Shown here piece by piece: positions 21,483-31,803 of a DNA stretch of 64,000 bases. Source of the DNA: Drosophila persimilis. Taxonomy: Eukaryota > Arthropoda > Insecta > Diptera > Drosophilidae. Location: NCBI RefSeq assembly GCF_003286085.1, contig NW_020825289.1, positions 434,001-498,000 of the forward strand. The letters run 5' to 3'. Position numbers and translations under genes: made by a program. How positions within the stretch are numbered: the first letter of the stretch is position 1; each line of letters begins with the position of its first letter. The notes beneath the pieces are model-generated. The model searched no databases. It saw nothing but the letters and a program-made list of their open reading frames with translations, and was not told the origin of the DNA.

Positions 21483-21988
21483 TGGGTAGGGAAGTGCTAT
21501 CGTTTGCAGTCTTCGTGCTACTTTAATTCTTCTTATGGCATAGATTATTAATATTATCATTATTATAATGTTAATGGATTCCAAACAATTTTTGGTATTT
21601 TACTTATATTACTTATATAAAAGGATGAAATTGGCTCGTAGCTTTCGGTTTAAATACTGTGATGAGGTACTAGTATTTTGTCATCGGTTCGCACAGTACA
21701 ACCATTTGTTATTGTTAAAATTCCTTGTTGCGGAAGATCAATTAGTTCTTGATTTGAGTTACTACATTGAATCCTAGCATTAGTGTTTACTGGAACTTTG
21801 AAGAGCCAACTACCCTGCATTTCTAACTCGACACAAAATTATCTTGTCTCTGCTATCTTCCTATACACGCAATTTGAATTACCTTTTACTACTACGAGTA
21901 CTTCTGGTCTCTTTTGGAGTCATTCCTGAGTCTTGCTCTTCTGTCTCAATTCCAGCCAATGGACAAATTTTTGTTATAGGTCGTTTTA

Positions 21989-22843
21989 TCAACCGTCTTG
22001 ATGTTTTATAGTTACTACTCTGACTCTATCGTCCCTACCTTTATGTATTTCTTCTATTGTTCCCAAGGGCCATCTAGCTGGGTGACAGGTTTCATCTTTT
22101 ATTAATACAATCTGTCCTGTTTTAATATTCTGCATTCCTATTTTCCATTTATTTCTTTGTTGCAGTGTGTGCAAATAATCTTCTTTCCATTTAATCCCAA
22201 ATTCTCTTTTCATTTTCTAAATTAATCTCCATCTATCCAGATTTCCGATTTTTTCCTCTGAAATTGGCTCTATCGGGCCAAATATTGGCCTTCCAATTAT
22301 AAAATGACCTGGTGTTAATACATCCAGATCGTCAATATCATTTGTAGCTGTATACAAAGGGCGTGAATTTAGTACCGCTTCAATTTGACATAATAGAGTT
22401 GACATTTCCTCATACGTTAAATTATTGTCCCCAATTACCATTTTTAAGTGATATTTCACTGATTTTACCCCAGCTTCCCAAATACCTCCGAAGTGAGGTC
22501 CTGCCGGGGGAATAAAATGCCACTCGATCTGTTCTCTTTCTAATATTGGCGAGTCGGCACCTGTCATCATGTCGTCCATATAAAATTCATTCTTTATGAT
22601 TTCCCTAATTGCTTGATTTTTGCAATCATCTGCTATTGCAACAAGCACCCTGGTTGCTAAGTAGGGCGCTGAAGCTGTACCGTACGTAACGGTTGTAAGT
22701 TTATAATCTTTTAACTTTTCGTTTGGATTATCTCTCCAAATTATATGCAAATATTGTTGATCGCCTTTATCAACATTAATTTGCCGGTATATTTTTTCAA
22801 TGTCCGCAGATATTACAAGTGGCCATTTACGCCATTTCACCAT
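21989..22843 (-). pseudogene. BEL/Pao RT fused in frame to integrase C-terminus
   Basis: The 208-codon frame 22843-22217 starts in RT (PLVISADIEKIYRQINVDKG, with the catalytic EFYMDDMMTGAD near residue 100). At residue about 107 it continues directly as IEWHFIPPAGPHFGGIWEAG, the integrase active-site Glu region, then VLNSRPLYTATND and LTPGHFIIGRPIF. The rest of RT, all RNase H and most of integrase are missing. A second frame (22213-21989) carries the integrase C-terminal domain. The deletion kept the reading frame, so a chimeric protein could be made, but not a working polymerase or integrase. Confidence 0.8.
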
Positions 22844-22900
22844 AATATCGAAGATATCTTTTTGGACCCTTGGTCCAACCCACAGATATCATTTAAACTT

Positions 22901-23656
22901 TTATTGTTTGTGGTTTTTGCTGAAGCATCGAAAACCACCCTCAGCTTTATCGTTAGACTGGAATCTCTTATGACTCCTTGATGGCATAAAATAATATTTC
23001 CCATCTTCTTTGGACTCTACCATATGTCCTAAGTTTTTATATTCATGAATGAACTTTACATAATTTTCTTTTAATGTTTTATTATTGCTGAGCTTTCTTT
23101 CTAAACTATAAAATCGCGCTATAGCTTGGGGTTTGGAATCTCCTAGATCCTTTTCTTTTTTAAATGGTATTTTAACTACATACCTACCATTCTCATCTCT
23201 TCTTGTTGTTTCCAAGAAATGCTCCTCTCACACATCTTCTTCTACGTCATTCTTTTCACTTTCCAATTCCCAGAACCGCTCTAAGTCCCCAACATCAATT
23301 GTTGTCGCCACAATAAATTGATCACCTTTTGATTTGGTGCTACCGGATATAATCCATCCGAATTCTGTATTTTGTCCAAGTTGTCCGTCTATTTTTACTA
23401 CTCCGTCTTTTAAAATATGGGTATACAAATCTATCCCAATTATTACATCTACCCTACTTGGTTTGTTAAAGTTAGGGTCTGCCAACACATTATCTTGCCA
23501 CTTAGTTTTATCAATATTGAAAGACTTTAATGGTAAAGCTTTCATCAGTTTCGGAAGAATAATTGCTTCAATATTTAGAGGACCTTTATTATAATCACGA
23601 GTTTTTACCGATAAAGTAACTTTGTACTTTGAAGTGCAAGAGTCTGTAGATGACAC
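22901..23656 (-). pseudogene. BEL/Pao protease-to-RT linker region
   Basis: The frame at 23656-23228 reads PSRVDVIIGIDLYTHILKDG and TEFGWIISGSTKS, the linker after the protease. The frame at 23215-22901 reads NGRYVVKIPFKKEKDLGDSK and FYSLERKLSNNKTLKENY, the lead-in to RT. They are separated by a stop at about 23228. The protease catalytic region itself lies at 23760-23700 (the complement contains the DSGSQ-type words), disrupted by the frame change at the end of gag. Confidence 0.7.
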
Positions 23657-23756
23657 TCCACTTACCTCGGTGTTCGCTCTTTTTCGTACTAAGTTTAATA
23701 TTTGCGCAGCTTCTTCTGAAATTATGGTACATTGCGACCCACAATCAATGAGAGCT

Positions 23757-25219
23757 CTAAGGTTTTGATAGCCACCATTCCTTGCCCTTACTTTTAAGGC
23801 GCTGTTTTTTAATCAAATGGCCTCTATCTATCGGACTCATTCCCTTAAACTTATAGCAGTGAATTATGGTATATCCTGCCATTTTACATAACGGACAATT
23901 TTCTTTTATTTTACCATATTGCACTACTTTTTTCAACGGTTTCCACTCTTTATCCTGCGACGTGTAAAGAGAAGTGTACCGTTGTTCTAAAAATTCCATT
24001 ACATCTGGCAATGCTTGGATCTCTTTTGTCCTTTTTATATGACTTTCATATAATTGTAAGGTATCTTTGTTGAATTTTTTCAACACAATGTGCGCGAAAA
24101 TCACATCAACTTCTTCTGTTAAATGTGACTTTAATTTAATTGAATGTATTGACTCATTTATAGAATCAGAAAACCATTTAATATGTTTCGCTGAATCGTG
24201 ATCTAGCATTGGTAAGTCTAGTAAACGATTCAGCTGATCCGAAAAAATTGTTCGCTTATTTTCATACCGCTTGGTCAGCGATTCCCAAGCGGCATTATAG
24301 TTCTCCAGCGGCCCAGTTAAAAGGTGAGCTACCATACTCCGTGCCTCACCCTTTATCGCGATTTTCAAGTAATTGAATTTTAGAGATGTACTCAGACTAT
24401 CTCTGTTATGAATTAATTCACAAAATATTTGTGAAAAGCCGTCCCACTCTTTTTTTTCGCCCGAGAATGTGGGTACTTCCACTTTCGGAAGATCAGGCAA
24501 ATCGATATCTTCTTTTTTTACCGTTGCTCCTTTAGTATCCATGCTGTTTTCTTCAGCTATGGTTTGCATTCTAACTTCTATGTTGCTCAACATGCTTTGA
24601 ATATCAAATTCCAAATCTCCGATCTGATTGTCGAAGCTGTCGTTTGTTTCATAGCTATGATAATACTCCTCAATTTTTGAGCTCAGTCTTTTACTGAGGA
24701 ACTCAATTTTTTTCTTTCTCATTCTACACTCTCCCATTTTAGCCTGATCAAACCTCTGCATGGTTTGCTCTAAATATGTCCTCAGGTTTTCCACTATTCT
24801 GACGATTTCCTCAGATACTTTTTCTATGCTACTGTCAATTTTGGGCTCTATGTCTTCCTTCAAAGTTCCAGTCTCCACTGATTGTAACTTTGTTTTTTTC
24901 TACCTTCCCTTTCGTTAATGTTTCATTATTTTTTGACTCTACATACTTTTTATGTATGTCCTCTATATTTTTAGCCCATTTTAGCCTGATCAAACCTCTG
25001 CATGGTTTGCTCTAAATATGTCCTCAGGTTTTCCACTATTCTGACGATTTCCTCAGATACTTTTTCTATGCTACTGTCAATTTTGGGCTCTATGTCTTCC
25101 TTCAAAGTTCCAGTCTCCACTGATTGTAACTTTGTTTTTTCTACCTTCCCTTTCGTTAATGTTTCATTATTTTTTGACTCTACATACTTTTTATGTATGT
25201 CCTCTATATTTTTAATCAT
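23757..25219 (-). pseudogene. BEL/Pao gag with internal tandem duplication
   Basis: The 373-codon frame (24878-23757) starts METGTLKEDIEPKIDSSIEK. It includes the Pao gag signature (LPDLPKVEVPTFSGEKKEWD) and a zinc-knuckle-like CPLCKMAGYTIIHC near its end. The first part is duplicated: 24733-24974 is repeated at 24975-25215, with one extra T in the first copy that shifts the frame. The upstream copy is open as its own frame (25219-24971, MIKNIEDIHKKYVESKNNET). A natural gag start near 25219 would run into the duplication, so the full protein is not made as such. Confidence 0.75.
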
Positions 25220-25449
25220 TTTTTCGTACTGCTGTCTCTTATAGTAGTTATGATCGACTACTCCATATGTTAACAGTGCAGAATTATTGCCTGTAACTTT
25301 GTTTTTAAGGTCTCCTAACCTTTGGATACATCGGTGTTCAAATGACCAGCTTCAATCTTTTTAATCTCCCTTGCTATCGCTGCTTGAGCCTCTAATAGCT
25401 TAATTATTTGTTCCGACAACATCTTAGTTTAATTTTTTTTTACTTTTAC

Positions 25450-25842
25450 TTAATTAGGCTTAAAAACAATTTGAAATATGAGACTTAGCTGATGAATTCT
25501 GCTTCTGCTGTTGTTGTTACTGCTGCCTCTGAAGCCGCTGCTGCTGATACCGCTGGTGTTGCCTCTGTTTACGTCGCTGCTGCTGATATCGCTGTCGCTG
25601 CTGCTGGTGTTGCCTCTGCTTACGTCGCTGCTGCTGATATCGCTGTCGCTGCAGTTATTGTTGCTGGCACAGTGGGCACACACAAACCAATTTATATATT
25701 TCTCTTTCACAGTCACAGTTATTTGCCACTTTTTTTTCAATTCTAGCCAATAAGCACTTTCGATGTTTCGGGTTATTATTATTTCTCTTTCGATGTTCCG
25801 GCCTCGAAAACGCCACCGTCGCGAAAAATTTTTATTTTTCAA
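25450..25842 (-). CDS. Leader ORF with Ser/Asp repeats in the BEL/Pao 5' region
   Basis: A 130-codon minus-strand frame between PBS and gag. The middle is repetitive: SDSDISSSDVSRGNT and SDSDISSSDVNRGNT, from a 48-bp unit repeated at 25560-25660. It contains no known domain, and it may be a chance frame in a repetitive leader. Tandem 100-bp blocks with CAATAGATATAC and CAGCCTGT(C/T)(C/T)AGCTCG (25845-25935 and 25965-26060) adjoin it. Confidence 0.35.
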   Translation of the reverse strand: MKNKNFSRRWRFRGRNIEREIIITRNIESAYWLELKKKWQITVTVKEKYINWFVCAHCASNNNCSDSDISSSDVSRGNTSSSDSDISSSDVNRGNTSGISSSGFRGSSNNNSRSRIHQLSLIFQIVFKPN

Positions 25843-26212
25843 TTACAATAGATATACATACTTCGTTATCTATTAAAATACAGCCTGTCCAGCTCGTATT
25901 TTTTAAAATTATTAATTAAAACTTCCGTTTCATTAATTTTTATTTATTTTTTTTTTATTCTCCGATCACAATAGATATACCCAGTTATCTATTAAAAATA
26001 CAGCCTGTTTAGCTCGTATTTTCCCAAAATATTAATTGAAACTTTCGTTTCATTAATTTATTTTATACTCTGTTCCTTCCTATAGGAGCGAAATCAAAGT
26101 TTTTTATTTTGCTACCTTTAGCTAGACACTTGTTCAGTCTCAAGGAAGCTGGTTTAACTCCGTGCTCTTACCACAGGGGGGAAACAACGGAGAGTCTCGA
26201 AGGACCAAAATG

Positions 26213-26655
26213 TTAAGACCTTAAAAGAAAAGTCTAGACATTTGCGAGTTGAGTTGTAAATTCAAACTAAATTTTATTCTTAAAATCAGAGCCTTATATA
26301 TATATGTGATTTGACAATGAGGTAGGAGGTACAATTTGGTAGTCTATAATTATCGTTAGACCTACGCAGAGGATACACTTTACTGAGGGTGTCTATTTGA
26401 GTACATGCTTACATTAGTTTTATTTTAGGACCGCATTTGTTAAGTGTTTTCTCCACTTGTGTTTTGTTGTCGTATTAATGGGTTACAGATCTCTGTTTAC
26501 ACCAGTGCAGTCATAACTTGTCTACTTTATGTGATTTCTTTAGAGATCGGTGTTGTTACATGAGTGAATGTGTACAATAATCTATTTATGTTTAAACCTT
26601 CTGCAAGGGGCCGAAAGTGGCATTGTATTGACGATAATATGTTCATGTTTGAACA
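26213..26655 (-). repeat. 5' LTR of the BEL/Pao element, truncated
   Basis: Matches the left LTR up to gttcatgtttgaac and then runs into mariner transposase sequence. Inside its left edge, the minus strand reads ttttggtccttcgagactct (a TGGTCCTTCGAG primer-site candidate at 26210 down to 26199). Confidence 0.7.
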
Positions 26656-27320
26656 ACCACTCAGATTTGACAGTCCTACGTTGCTCTAGCAGAACAATGG
26701 ACACATGACCCATTCTCCCGAAGAAACAGGCAACCATTTGCTTCAAAGTGCCTCGTGCTCGAACAACTTCTGTTGGATTTGGCTCATCTTGAAACACCCA
26801 CACGGTCGATTGCTGTTTAGTTTCCGGCTCATACGCATATATTCATGATTCATCACCTATCACGATTTTATAATCACCTTTTGAAGCACCACGGTCGAAC
26901 TTTTTAAGGATTTCCTTAGTCCAATCGACGCGAGCCTTGTTTTGAGCGATTGATAAGTTATAGTTTATCCAACGAGAACAAACCTTTCTTAAAACTAAGT
27001 GTTCATGGAAAATGGAATGTATTGAAGTGGAATTAATTTGCAAGAATGCCTCTATCTCACGATATGTCACATGACGATCTTGCACTATCAGTTCACGCAC
27101 ACCATCGATGTTTTGTGGCACAACAACTGATTTTAGACGACCTTCACGGGACTCGTCAACGACTGAACTACGACCACGATTCAATTCTGCTAACCAGCGA
27201 TAATCTGTCTTTTTTGATGAGGATTTCTCGCCATACAAAGAACTAAGTTCATCAACATATTCTTGTAATCCACGTCGAAAGTTGTGAAAAATAATCCAAC
27301 GAAAACCATCTTGAATATTT
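26656..27320 (-). pseudogene. Mariner-type transposase N-terminal and central remnant
   Basis: Minus-strand frames give the mariner order. The N-terminal helix-turn-helix part reads LYGEKSSSKKTDYRWLAELN and RSSVVDESREGRLKSVVV (27238 leftwards). Then comes the first catalytic Asp in KIVIGDES (26850), and after a frame change MWVFQDEPNPTEVVRARGTL and MVACFFGRMGH (26803-26700). The sequence ends at 26656, where the BEL LTR begins, so the last catalytic residues are not here. It may be the missing half of the mariner remnant at 19896-20168. Confidence 0.75.
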
Positions 27321-27639
27321 TAAATTTTTTTGCCAAATAAATTTTTTTAACTGATTGTAAACAAAGCAAAAAACAATTGTATGTACATATGTATGTTCTA
27401 AAAAATGACAAAGTTTATTGTGGCTTTGCCAGACTACGCATTGGCATTAGTATTGCCAATTCCCGAAATATAATTAGCAACCTACGTATGGGCCAAGGGG
27501 GGGGGGCCACAAAATATTAATTCATTTATAATTTTGAAACAAAAATTTTATAATTACGTTCGTTTGTGCTCTTTTGTAGTGACCACACTTAATTTGGTTC
27601 TGCGCTCGCTTATTTTCCGTTTAATTTGTACAACCAGCC
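27321..27639. other. AT-rich intron with a short poly-G run
   Basis: No gene recognised. A run of ten G lies near 27497-27506. Confidence 0.4.
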
Positions 27640-27977
27640 GGTGTTTCGACAAAAAAATGTATTTATTAACTCCCTATTCAGCTTTAAAATCTAAAAAGTC
27701 AGCTGGTTTGGGTCATATCTTGAGCGGCATGTCGTGTTGGAAAGCCTTCGGACCCATTCTTGACTACTTCCGGCCTTCCACAGGGAAGTGCACTTGGTCC
27801 ACTTCTGTTCTCAATTTTTATCAACGACATATCTCTCAGCATTCAAGATTCTGAGATTCTGCTTAAAGCTGATGATCTTAAAATCTTCCGATCGATCAAA
27901 ACCTTAGGAGACAGTATCCTTCTTCAGCGCAACCTGGATAGAGTTGGTTGCCGACTTAATTCGCTCCCTCTCTTCTT
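27640..27977 (+). pseudogene. CR1/Jockey-group LINE RT fragment, left part of a split element
   Basis: Plus-strand frames read LPQGSALGPLLFSIFINDIS (27775-27835) and ADDLKIFRSI (27870-27900), RT boxes B and the YADD-type motif (here KADD). The frame breaks once. It stops at 27977 where CR1-like copy A begins, and continues at 31203 on the other side. Confidence 0.75.
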
Positions 27978-30900
27978 TGGACGTTGACATGCAATGACTG
28001 CATCTATCAAGAGGCGATGCAATTACTGCACCGTCAAGTGGCCCGTGTGACACCAGCAGAAGGCTGTTACGCGCGGATCCCAGGCAAAACGCAGCCCTCC
28101 TCCCGCCCAACCGACCGAGGGGCGCTGCCGCATGACGCGCGGTGCGTAGCCGAACCAAACGCGAGCATGCAGGAAAGATAGATATTAGACTAACATTCGA
28201 GGAAAATTAGCACTAAACTTATTAAGAAATTAAGCATGCAATATAATACAAAATACAAGTACCACTACAATTACTAATTACTAGAAAGGTGTGTAAGGAT
28301 TAGTAATTTAATAAGAGGAAGAGAATTAGTGGAGGATATAATATGGTAGAGGGAATTATAATCCGAGCATAAGACCCTAAACGGTTCATGCAAGGAATAA
28401 TTCGATCTACAAAGTGGAAGGAACAACGGTATAAAGTTTCTAGTCAGTCTAATAGGTATCGTGAAGTTTATGCGGCTCAACAGATCAGGGCTGTCTATGT
28501 CACCCCTGATCAAGTTGTGCATAAATATCACACCAAGCATTTTTCTACGGTTAACTAAGGATGGGAGGTTTACTAATAATAGTCTACTAGAGTAAGATGG
28601 GAGTCTTACACCCGCATCCCAGTTAAGGCCCCGCAGAGCAAAGAGTAAAAAGTTTTTCTGTACTGATTCTATACGGTCCTGGTGTACTTTGTACTGAGGG
28701 CACCATACACAGGAGCCGTATTCTAAGATCGGACGAACAAGCGAGGTATAGAGAGTCTTTGTTATATAGGGGTCGTCAAATTCCTTTGACCACCTCTTTA
28801 TAAACCCAAGCACGCCCATGGCCTTATTTACCATGGTAGAAATGTGTTCGGAAAACTTTAACTTGGGATCTAACATAACACCCAGATCATCCACCAGGGT
28901 AATTCTCTCAAGAGAACCCCCAAATAGGGTGTAGGGAGCCAACAAAGGGTTAGAACGATGAAATGTCATAACTTTGCATTTCGAGGCATTAAGGTGTAAC
29001 AAGTTTGCACAACACCATGACTGAAAGCTATTGAGATCGGATTGCAAGCGAGAATGAAATGAAATGTCCTTGTACTGGACACAGAGTTTAACATCATCCG
29101 CATACATAAGTACTCGAGAGTATGTTATTACTGAAGGCAAGTCATTAATAAAGAGTGTGAAGAGTAAGGGGCCTAGATGGCTGCCCTGTGGTACTCCCGA
29201 AGAAACCTTTACTGGTAAAGAGAGGGAGTTTTTGAAGAGGACTCTTTGAGACCTGGAGCAAAGATAGCTAGAAATCCATCTCAGGAGGTTGGGCGGAAAC
29301 CCTAAAAGGTCAAGTTTATGTGCTAAAAGGGAATGGTTTACAGAGTCGAATGCTTTACTAAAGTCGGTGTAAATAACATCCGTCTGTAAGTTACCTTGAA
29401 AGCCTTTAATAATGAAAGAGGTAAACTCTAACAAGTTCGTGGTGGTTGATCGCCGCCTTATAAATCCATGCTGAGTTGGAGATATAAGTGACTTGCAGAG
29501 ATGTTGCAAGTGCGGAGCTAAAACCTTCTCAAACAATTTGGGAATAGCGGATAACTTTGCTATACCTCTATAATTTTTTGCATCAGACTTACTACCTTTT
29601 TTATGGAGAGGAATTATAAACGATTCCTTCCAGATTGGGGGGAAGCAAGATGAATCAATGGACATGGTGAATAGTTTAAGCAATGGTCCACACAGAGCCT
29701 CGGCGCAGTACCTGAGTACACAACCTGGAACCCCGTCTGGACCCGGTGAAAACACCGGCTTAACTAGTCGAAGATCTTGAAGTAGGGAATACTCATTTAA
29801 CAAGGGACTGAAAATGCCGTTCGACCTCGGTAATCCGTATGGGTACGGTTGACCAGAGTAGCGTTCCTCAGAATAGGTAGTTTGGAAAAACTGGGCAAAA
29901 AGATCGGCAATTGCCTGATCATTATTTGCCGACGTATTACAAAATGATAGCGAGGATGGGTGTGCGGACGTTCTACGCGTACTGTTTACGAAGCAGTAAA
30001 ACTGTTTAGGGTCCTGAGAAAAACGTATCCTGCAACGAGATAGGTAGTTCTTATAGCATTGAGCATTAAGAACTGAAAAGTTTGACCGAGCTATTACATA
30101 ACGAGAGTGAGAAGTAGGAGAACCCACTTCTTGAAATTTTTTATAAAGTCTTGATTTTAAGTTTTTTAGACTGGATAACTCTTTGGTAAACCAAGGGGGT
30201 TTTCCAGATCTAGTCGGACAAGAAAGCGGGACACAAGAATCAAAAAATGTGCCAAGAGCATTGTAAAAAATGTTTGTGGCTTTTGTGACATCAGTGCACA
30301 AGTACAAAGCGGACCAATCAAAATCCCTAATTAGGTTATTAAGCTTCGCAAACTCGGCTTTACGAAAGCAGCGGACACGTTCAGGTAGTCTACTCGACCG
30401 ATCCAATACAGTTGGTCCTATGTCTAGCGACACCTCGAAAGTAGGGTGGTAGGCGTCTTCAGGTATAGTGAGCGGAAGGGCTCGGGTTAACAACACTATG
30501 GTCGGATCCGATACAAAGCATAGATCAAGCAATCGACCCAAGGAATTTTTCACATGATTGACTTGAGACAGGGACAGGTCAAGCAAGCCGTCAACAAAGT
30601 CATGTCGTGACATGGGCACTAGGATACTAGACTCGTTTACCGAAGACCAAACAGTTCCTGGCAAGTTGAAGTCACCAAGAACTATCATACGATCTTTATC
30701 AGATAGCGAGGAAGCAACAGCGGTTAAAGCGGACAAGTGCTGCTCATAAATTGAAATATCCGAAGAAGGTGGGATATACGAGCAAGTAATGAATATAGCG
30801 AAAGCGGGAAGAATCAGTTTTACACACAGGAATTCCAGTTCCTGTTGAACTTGGACTGTGAAGTGTTCTGACGTGAAGTAAGAGTCCACTGCAATTAGAA

Positions 30901-31202
30901 CCCCTCCTGCACGTCGAGACGAACGGTCCTTTCTAAAAGTTGTGTACCGACCTGCCAAAACCTCGGAACTAAGAATGTCCGGCTTTAACCAGGTTTCAGT
31001 AAACACAATAACGTGGGAAGCAAATGCAACACTATCCCGGAAAAGAATGCTGAGCTTACTACGCAAGCCTCTTACATTCTGATAGGTTACTAAAAGAGAA
31101 GTTAGTTTTTTGGAAAGGTTGGAGCAAGACGGGAAGTTGAGGAAGAGGAAGTTGAGGTTGAGGGTGGCACGCTGGAAAGATTTGGAAGCGATATGGGGGG
31201 CC
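27978..31202 (-). mobile_element. CR1-like LINE copy A, 5'-truncated
   Basis: A 3.2-kb LINE on the minus strand with a complete ORF2 and 3' UTR; ORF1 is missing. Both edges are set by comparison with copy B (41434-45983): the copies share tggacgttgacatgcaatga at the 3' end and diverge at ATATGGGGGGCCT at the 5' end. Copy A sits inside another LINE, splitting it at 27977/31203. The nucleotide match with copy B is very close, which suggests recent activity. No obvious target duplication was found. Confidence 0.9.
28274..31066 (-). CDS. CR1-like LINE ORF2: endonuclease and reverse transcriptase (930 aa)
   Basis: An uninterrupted 930-codon frame. Residues about 1-220 form an APE-type endonuclease (IVFTETWLKP, then MIVLGDFNLPG with the catalytic Asp/Asn). 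Residues about 430-720 form the RT: FSPGPDGVPGCVL, YTDFSKAFDSVNHS with the first catalytic Asp, SSGVPQGSHLGPLLFTLFIN, and LMYADDVKL with the YADD box. DLGVMLDPKLKFSEHI and LEYGSCVWCPQYK mark the thumb of the CR1/Jockey group. ORF2 nicks target DNA and copies the LINE RNA there. Every motif I can check is intact, so the protein could be active, but this copy has no ORF1 and no 5' UTR promoter. Confidence 0.92.
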   Translation of the reverse strand: MRSKLSILFRDSVAFASHVIVFTETWLKPDILSSEVLAGRYTTFRKDRSSRRAGGVLIAVDSYFTSEHFTVQVQQELEFLCVKLILPAFAIFITCSYIPPSSDISIYEQHLSALTAVASSLSDKDRMIVLGDFNLPGTVWSSVNESSILVPMSRHDFVDGLLDLSLSQVNHVKNSLGRLLDLCFVSDPTIVLLTRALPLTIPEDAYHPTFEVSLDIGPTVLDRSSRLPERVRCFRKAEFAKLNNLIRDFDWSALYLCTDVTKATNIFYNALGTFFDSCVPLSCPTRSGKPPWFTKELSSLKNLKSRLYKKFQEVGSPTSHSRYVIARSNFSVLNAQCYKNYLSRCRIRFSQDPKQFYCFVNSTRRTSAHPSSLSFCNTSANNDQAIADLFAQFFQTTYSEERYSGQPYPYGLPRSNGIFSPLLNEYSLLQDLRLVKPVFSPGPDGVPGCVLRYCAEALCGPLLKLFTMSIDSSCFPPIWKESFIIPLHKKGSKSDAKNYRGIAKLSAIPKLFEKVLAPHLQHLCKSLISPTQHGFIRRRSTTTNLLEFTSFIIKGFQGNLQTDVIYTDFSKAFDSVNHSLLAHKLDLLGFPPNLLRWISSYLCSRSQRVLFKNSLSLPVKVSSGVPQGSHLGPLLFTLFINDLPSVITYSRVLMYADDVKLCVQYKDISFHSRLQSDLNSFQSWCCANLLHLNASKCKVMTFHRSNPLLAPYTLFGGSLERITLVDDLGVMLDPKLKFSEHISTMVNKAMGVLGFIKRWSKEFDDPYITKTLYTSLVRPILEYGSCVWCPQYKVHQDRIESVQKNFLLFALRGLNWDAGVRLPSYSSRLLLVNLPSLVNRRKMLGVIFMHNLIRGDIDSPDLLSRINFTIPIRLTRNFIPLFLPLCRSNYSLHEPFRVLCSDYNSLYHIISSTNSLPLIKLLILTHLSSN

Positions 31203-31700
31203 TCAACGTTAGCAAATGCTGCTTTGTTTCCTTTAGCAAGTGTATCTTCAATGTGCTGGCCTCTTACTCTATAGATGGCAATCCTCTCTTAAAGCAGACG
31301 GAGATACTTGATCTGGGGGTCTTGTTCGACTCAAGATTTCTTTTTGCTGAGAATCTGAATTTTATATTGCCAAAAGCCTATACCATGTTTGGCTTCGTTA
31401 AGCGCAATTCATCCCAGTTCAGGGACCCATATACGATGCTGAGTTTGTACTCATTACTTGTGCGCTCGCGCCTTGAGTACGCTTCCATGGTTTGGCATTC
31501 CACTGGGGTCGTTCAAACTTCACGCATCGAAAGACTGCAACGGAAGTTTCTCAAATTTGCACTCCAGCCTCTGTCCTTCTCCATTCCGCTGCCGTCTTAT
31601 GAGTGCAGATGTAGCCTCGTGCATCTCTCGAGGATCAAAGGACCATTGCGGCTCAGGTATTTATGACATTCACAATTATGAATATGACAATTATGACATT
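31203..31700 (+). pseudogene. CR1/Jockey-group LINE RT fragment, right part of the split element
   Basis: Reads GLNVSKCCFVSFSKC, then ILDLGVLFDSRFLFAENLNF and SRLEYASMVWHS, the thumb motifs that should follow the fragment at 27640-27977. The word order shows the two parts were one element before copy A inserted. The frame is open for 157 codons to 31666. Confidence 0.75.
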
Positions 31701-31803
31701 ATGAATATACACAAAGAAAATTTCCCTCTTTCGAGGGTCACAAAACAGGCTTAAATTTGCGGTCAGGCCTCCTCTCTCCCGCCTGAGGTTTGATTGGCTG
31801 GAT

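Larger units (their letters stand above)
20958..26655 (-). mobile_element. BEL/Pao retrotransposon with both LTRs, internally deleted
   Basis: The two LTRs start with the same words (TGTTAAGACCTTAAAAGAAA) at 20958 and 26213. Read on the minus strand, the order is 5' LTR, PBS, a leader with repeats, gag (about 25219-23757), protease (23656-23228), linker and RT (23215-22540), then an in-frame jump to the integrase end (22540-21989), and the 3' LTR. RNase H and the integrase core are deleted. The right LTR is cut short at 26655, where mariner sequence begins. The element itself cuts the serine-rich ORF at 20958. Confidence 0.85.

Noticed and set aside
25520-25680. CRISPR-like array of spaced direct repeats
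   Set aside because: The repeats are a contiguous, imperfect 48-bp tandem without unique spacers, and the genome is eukaryotic.
25492-25753. Ala-rich or Leu-rich plus frames over the GCTGCTGAT repeats
   Set aside because: A triplet-like repeat leaves all frames open. The plus frames have no domain and run against the element's direction.
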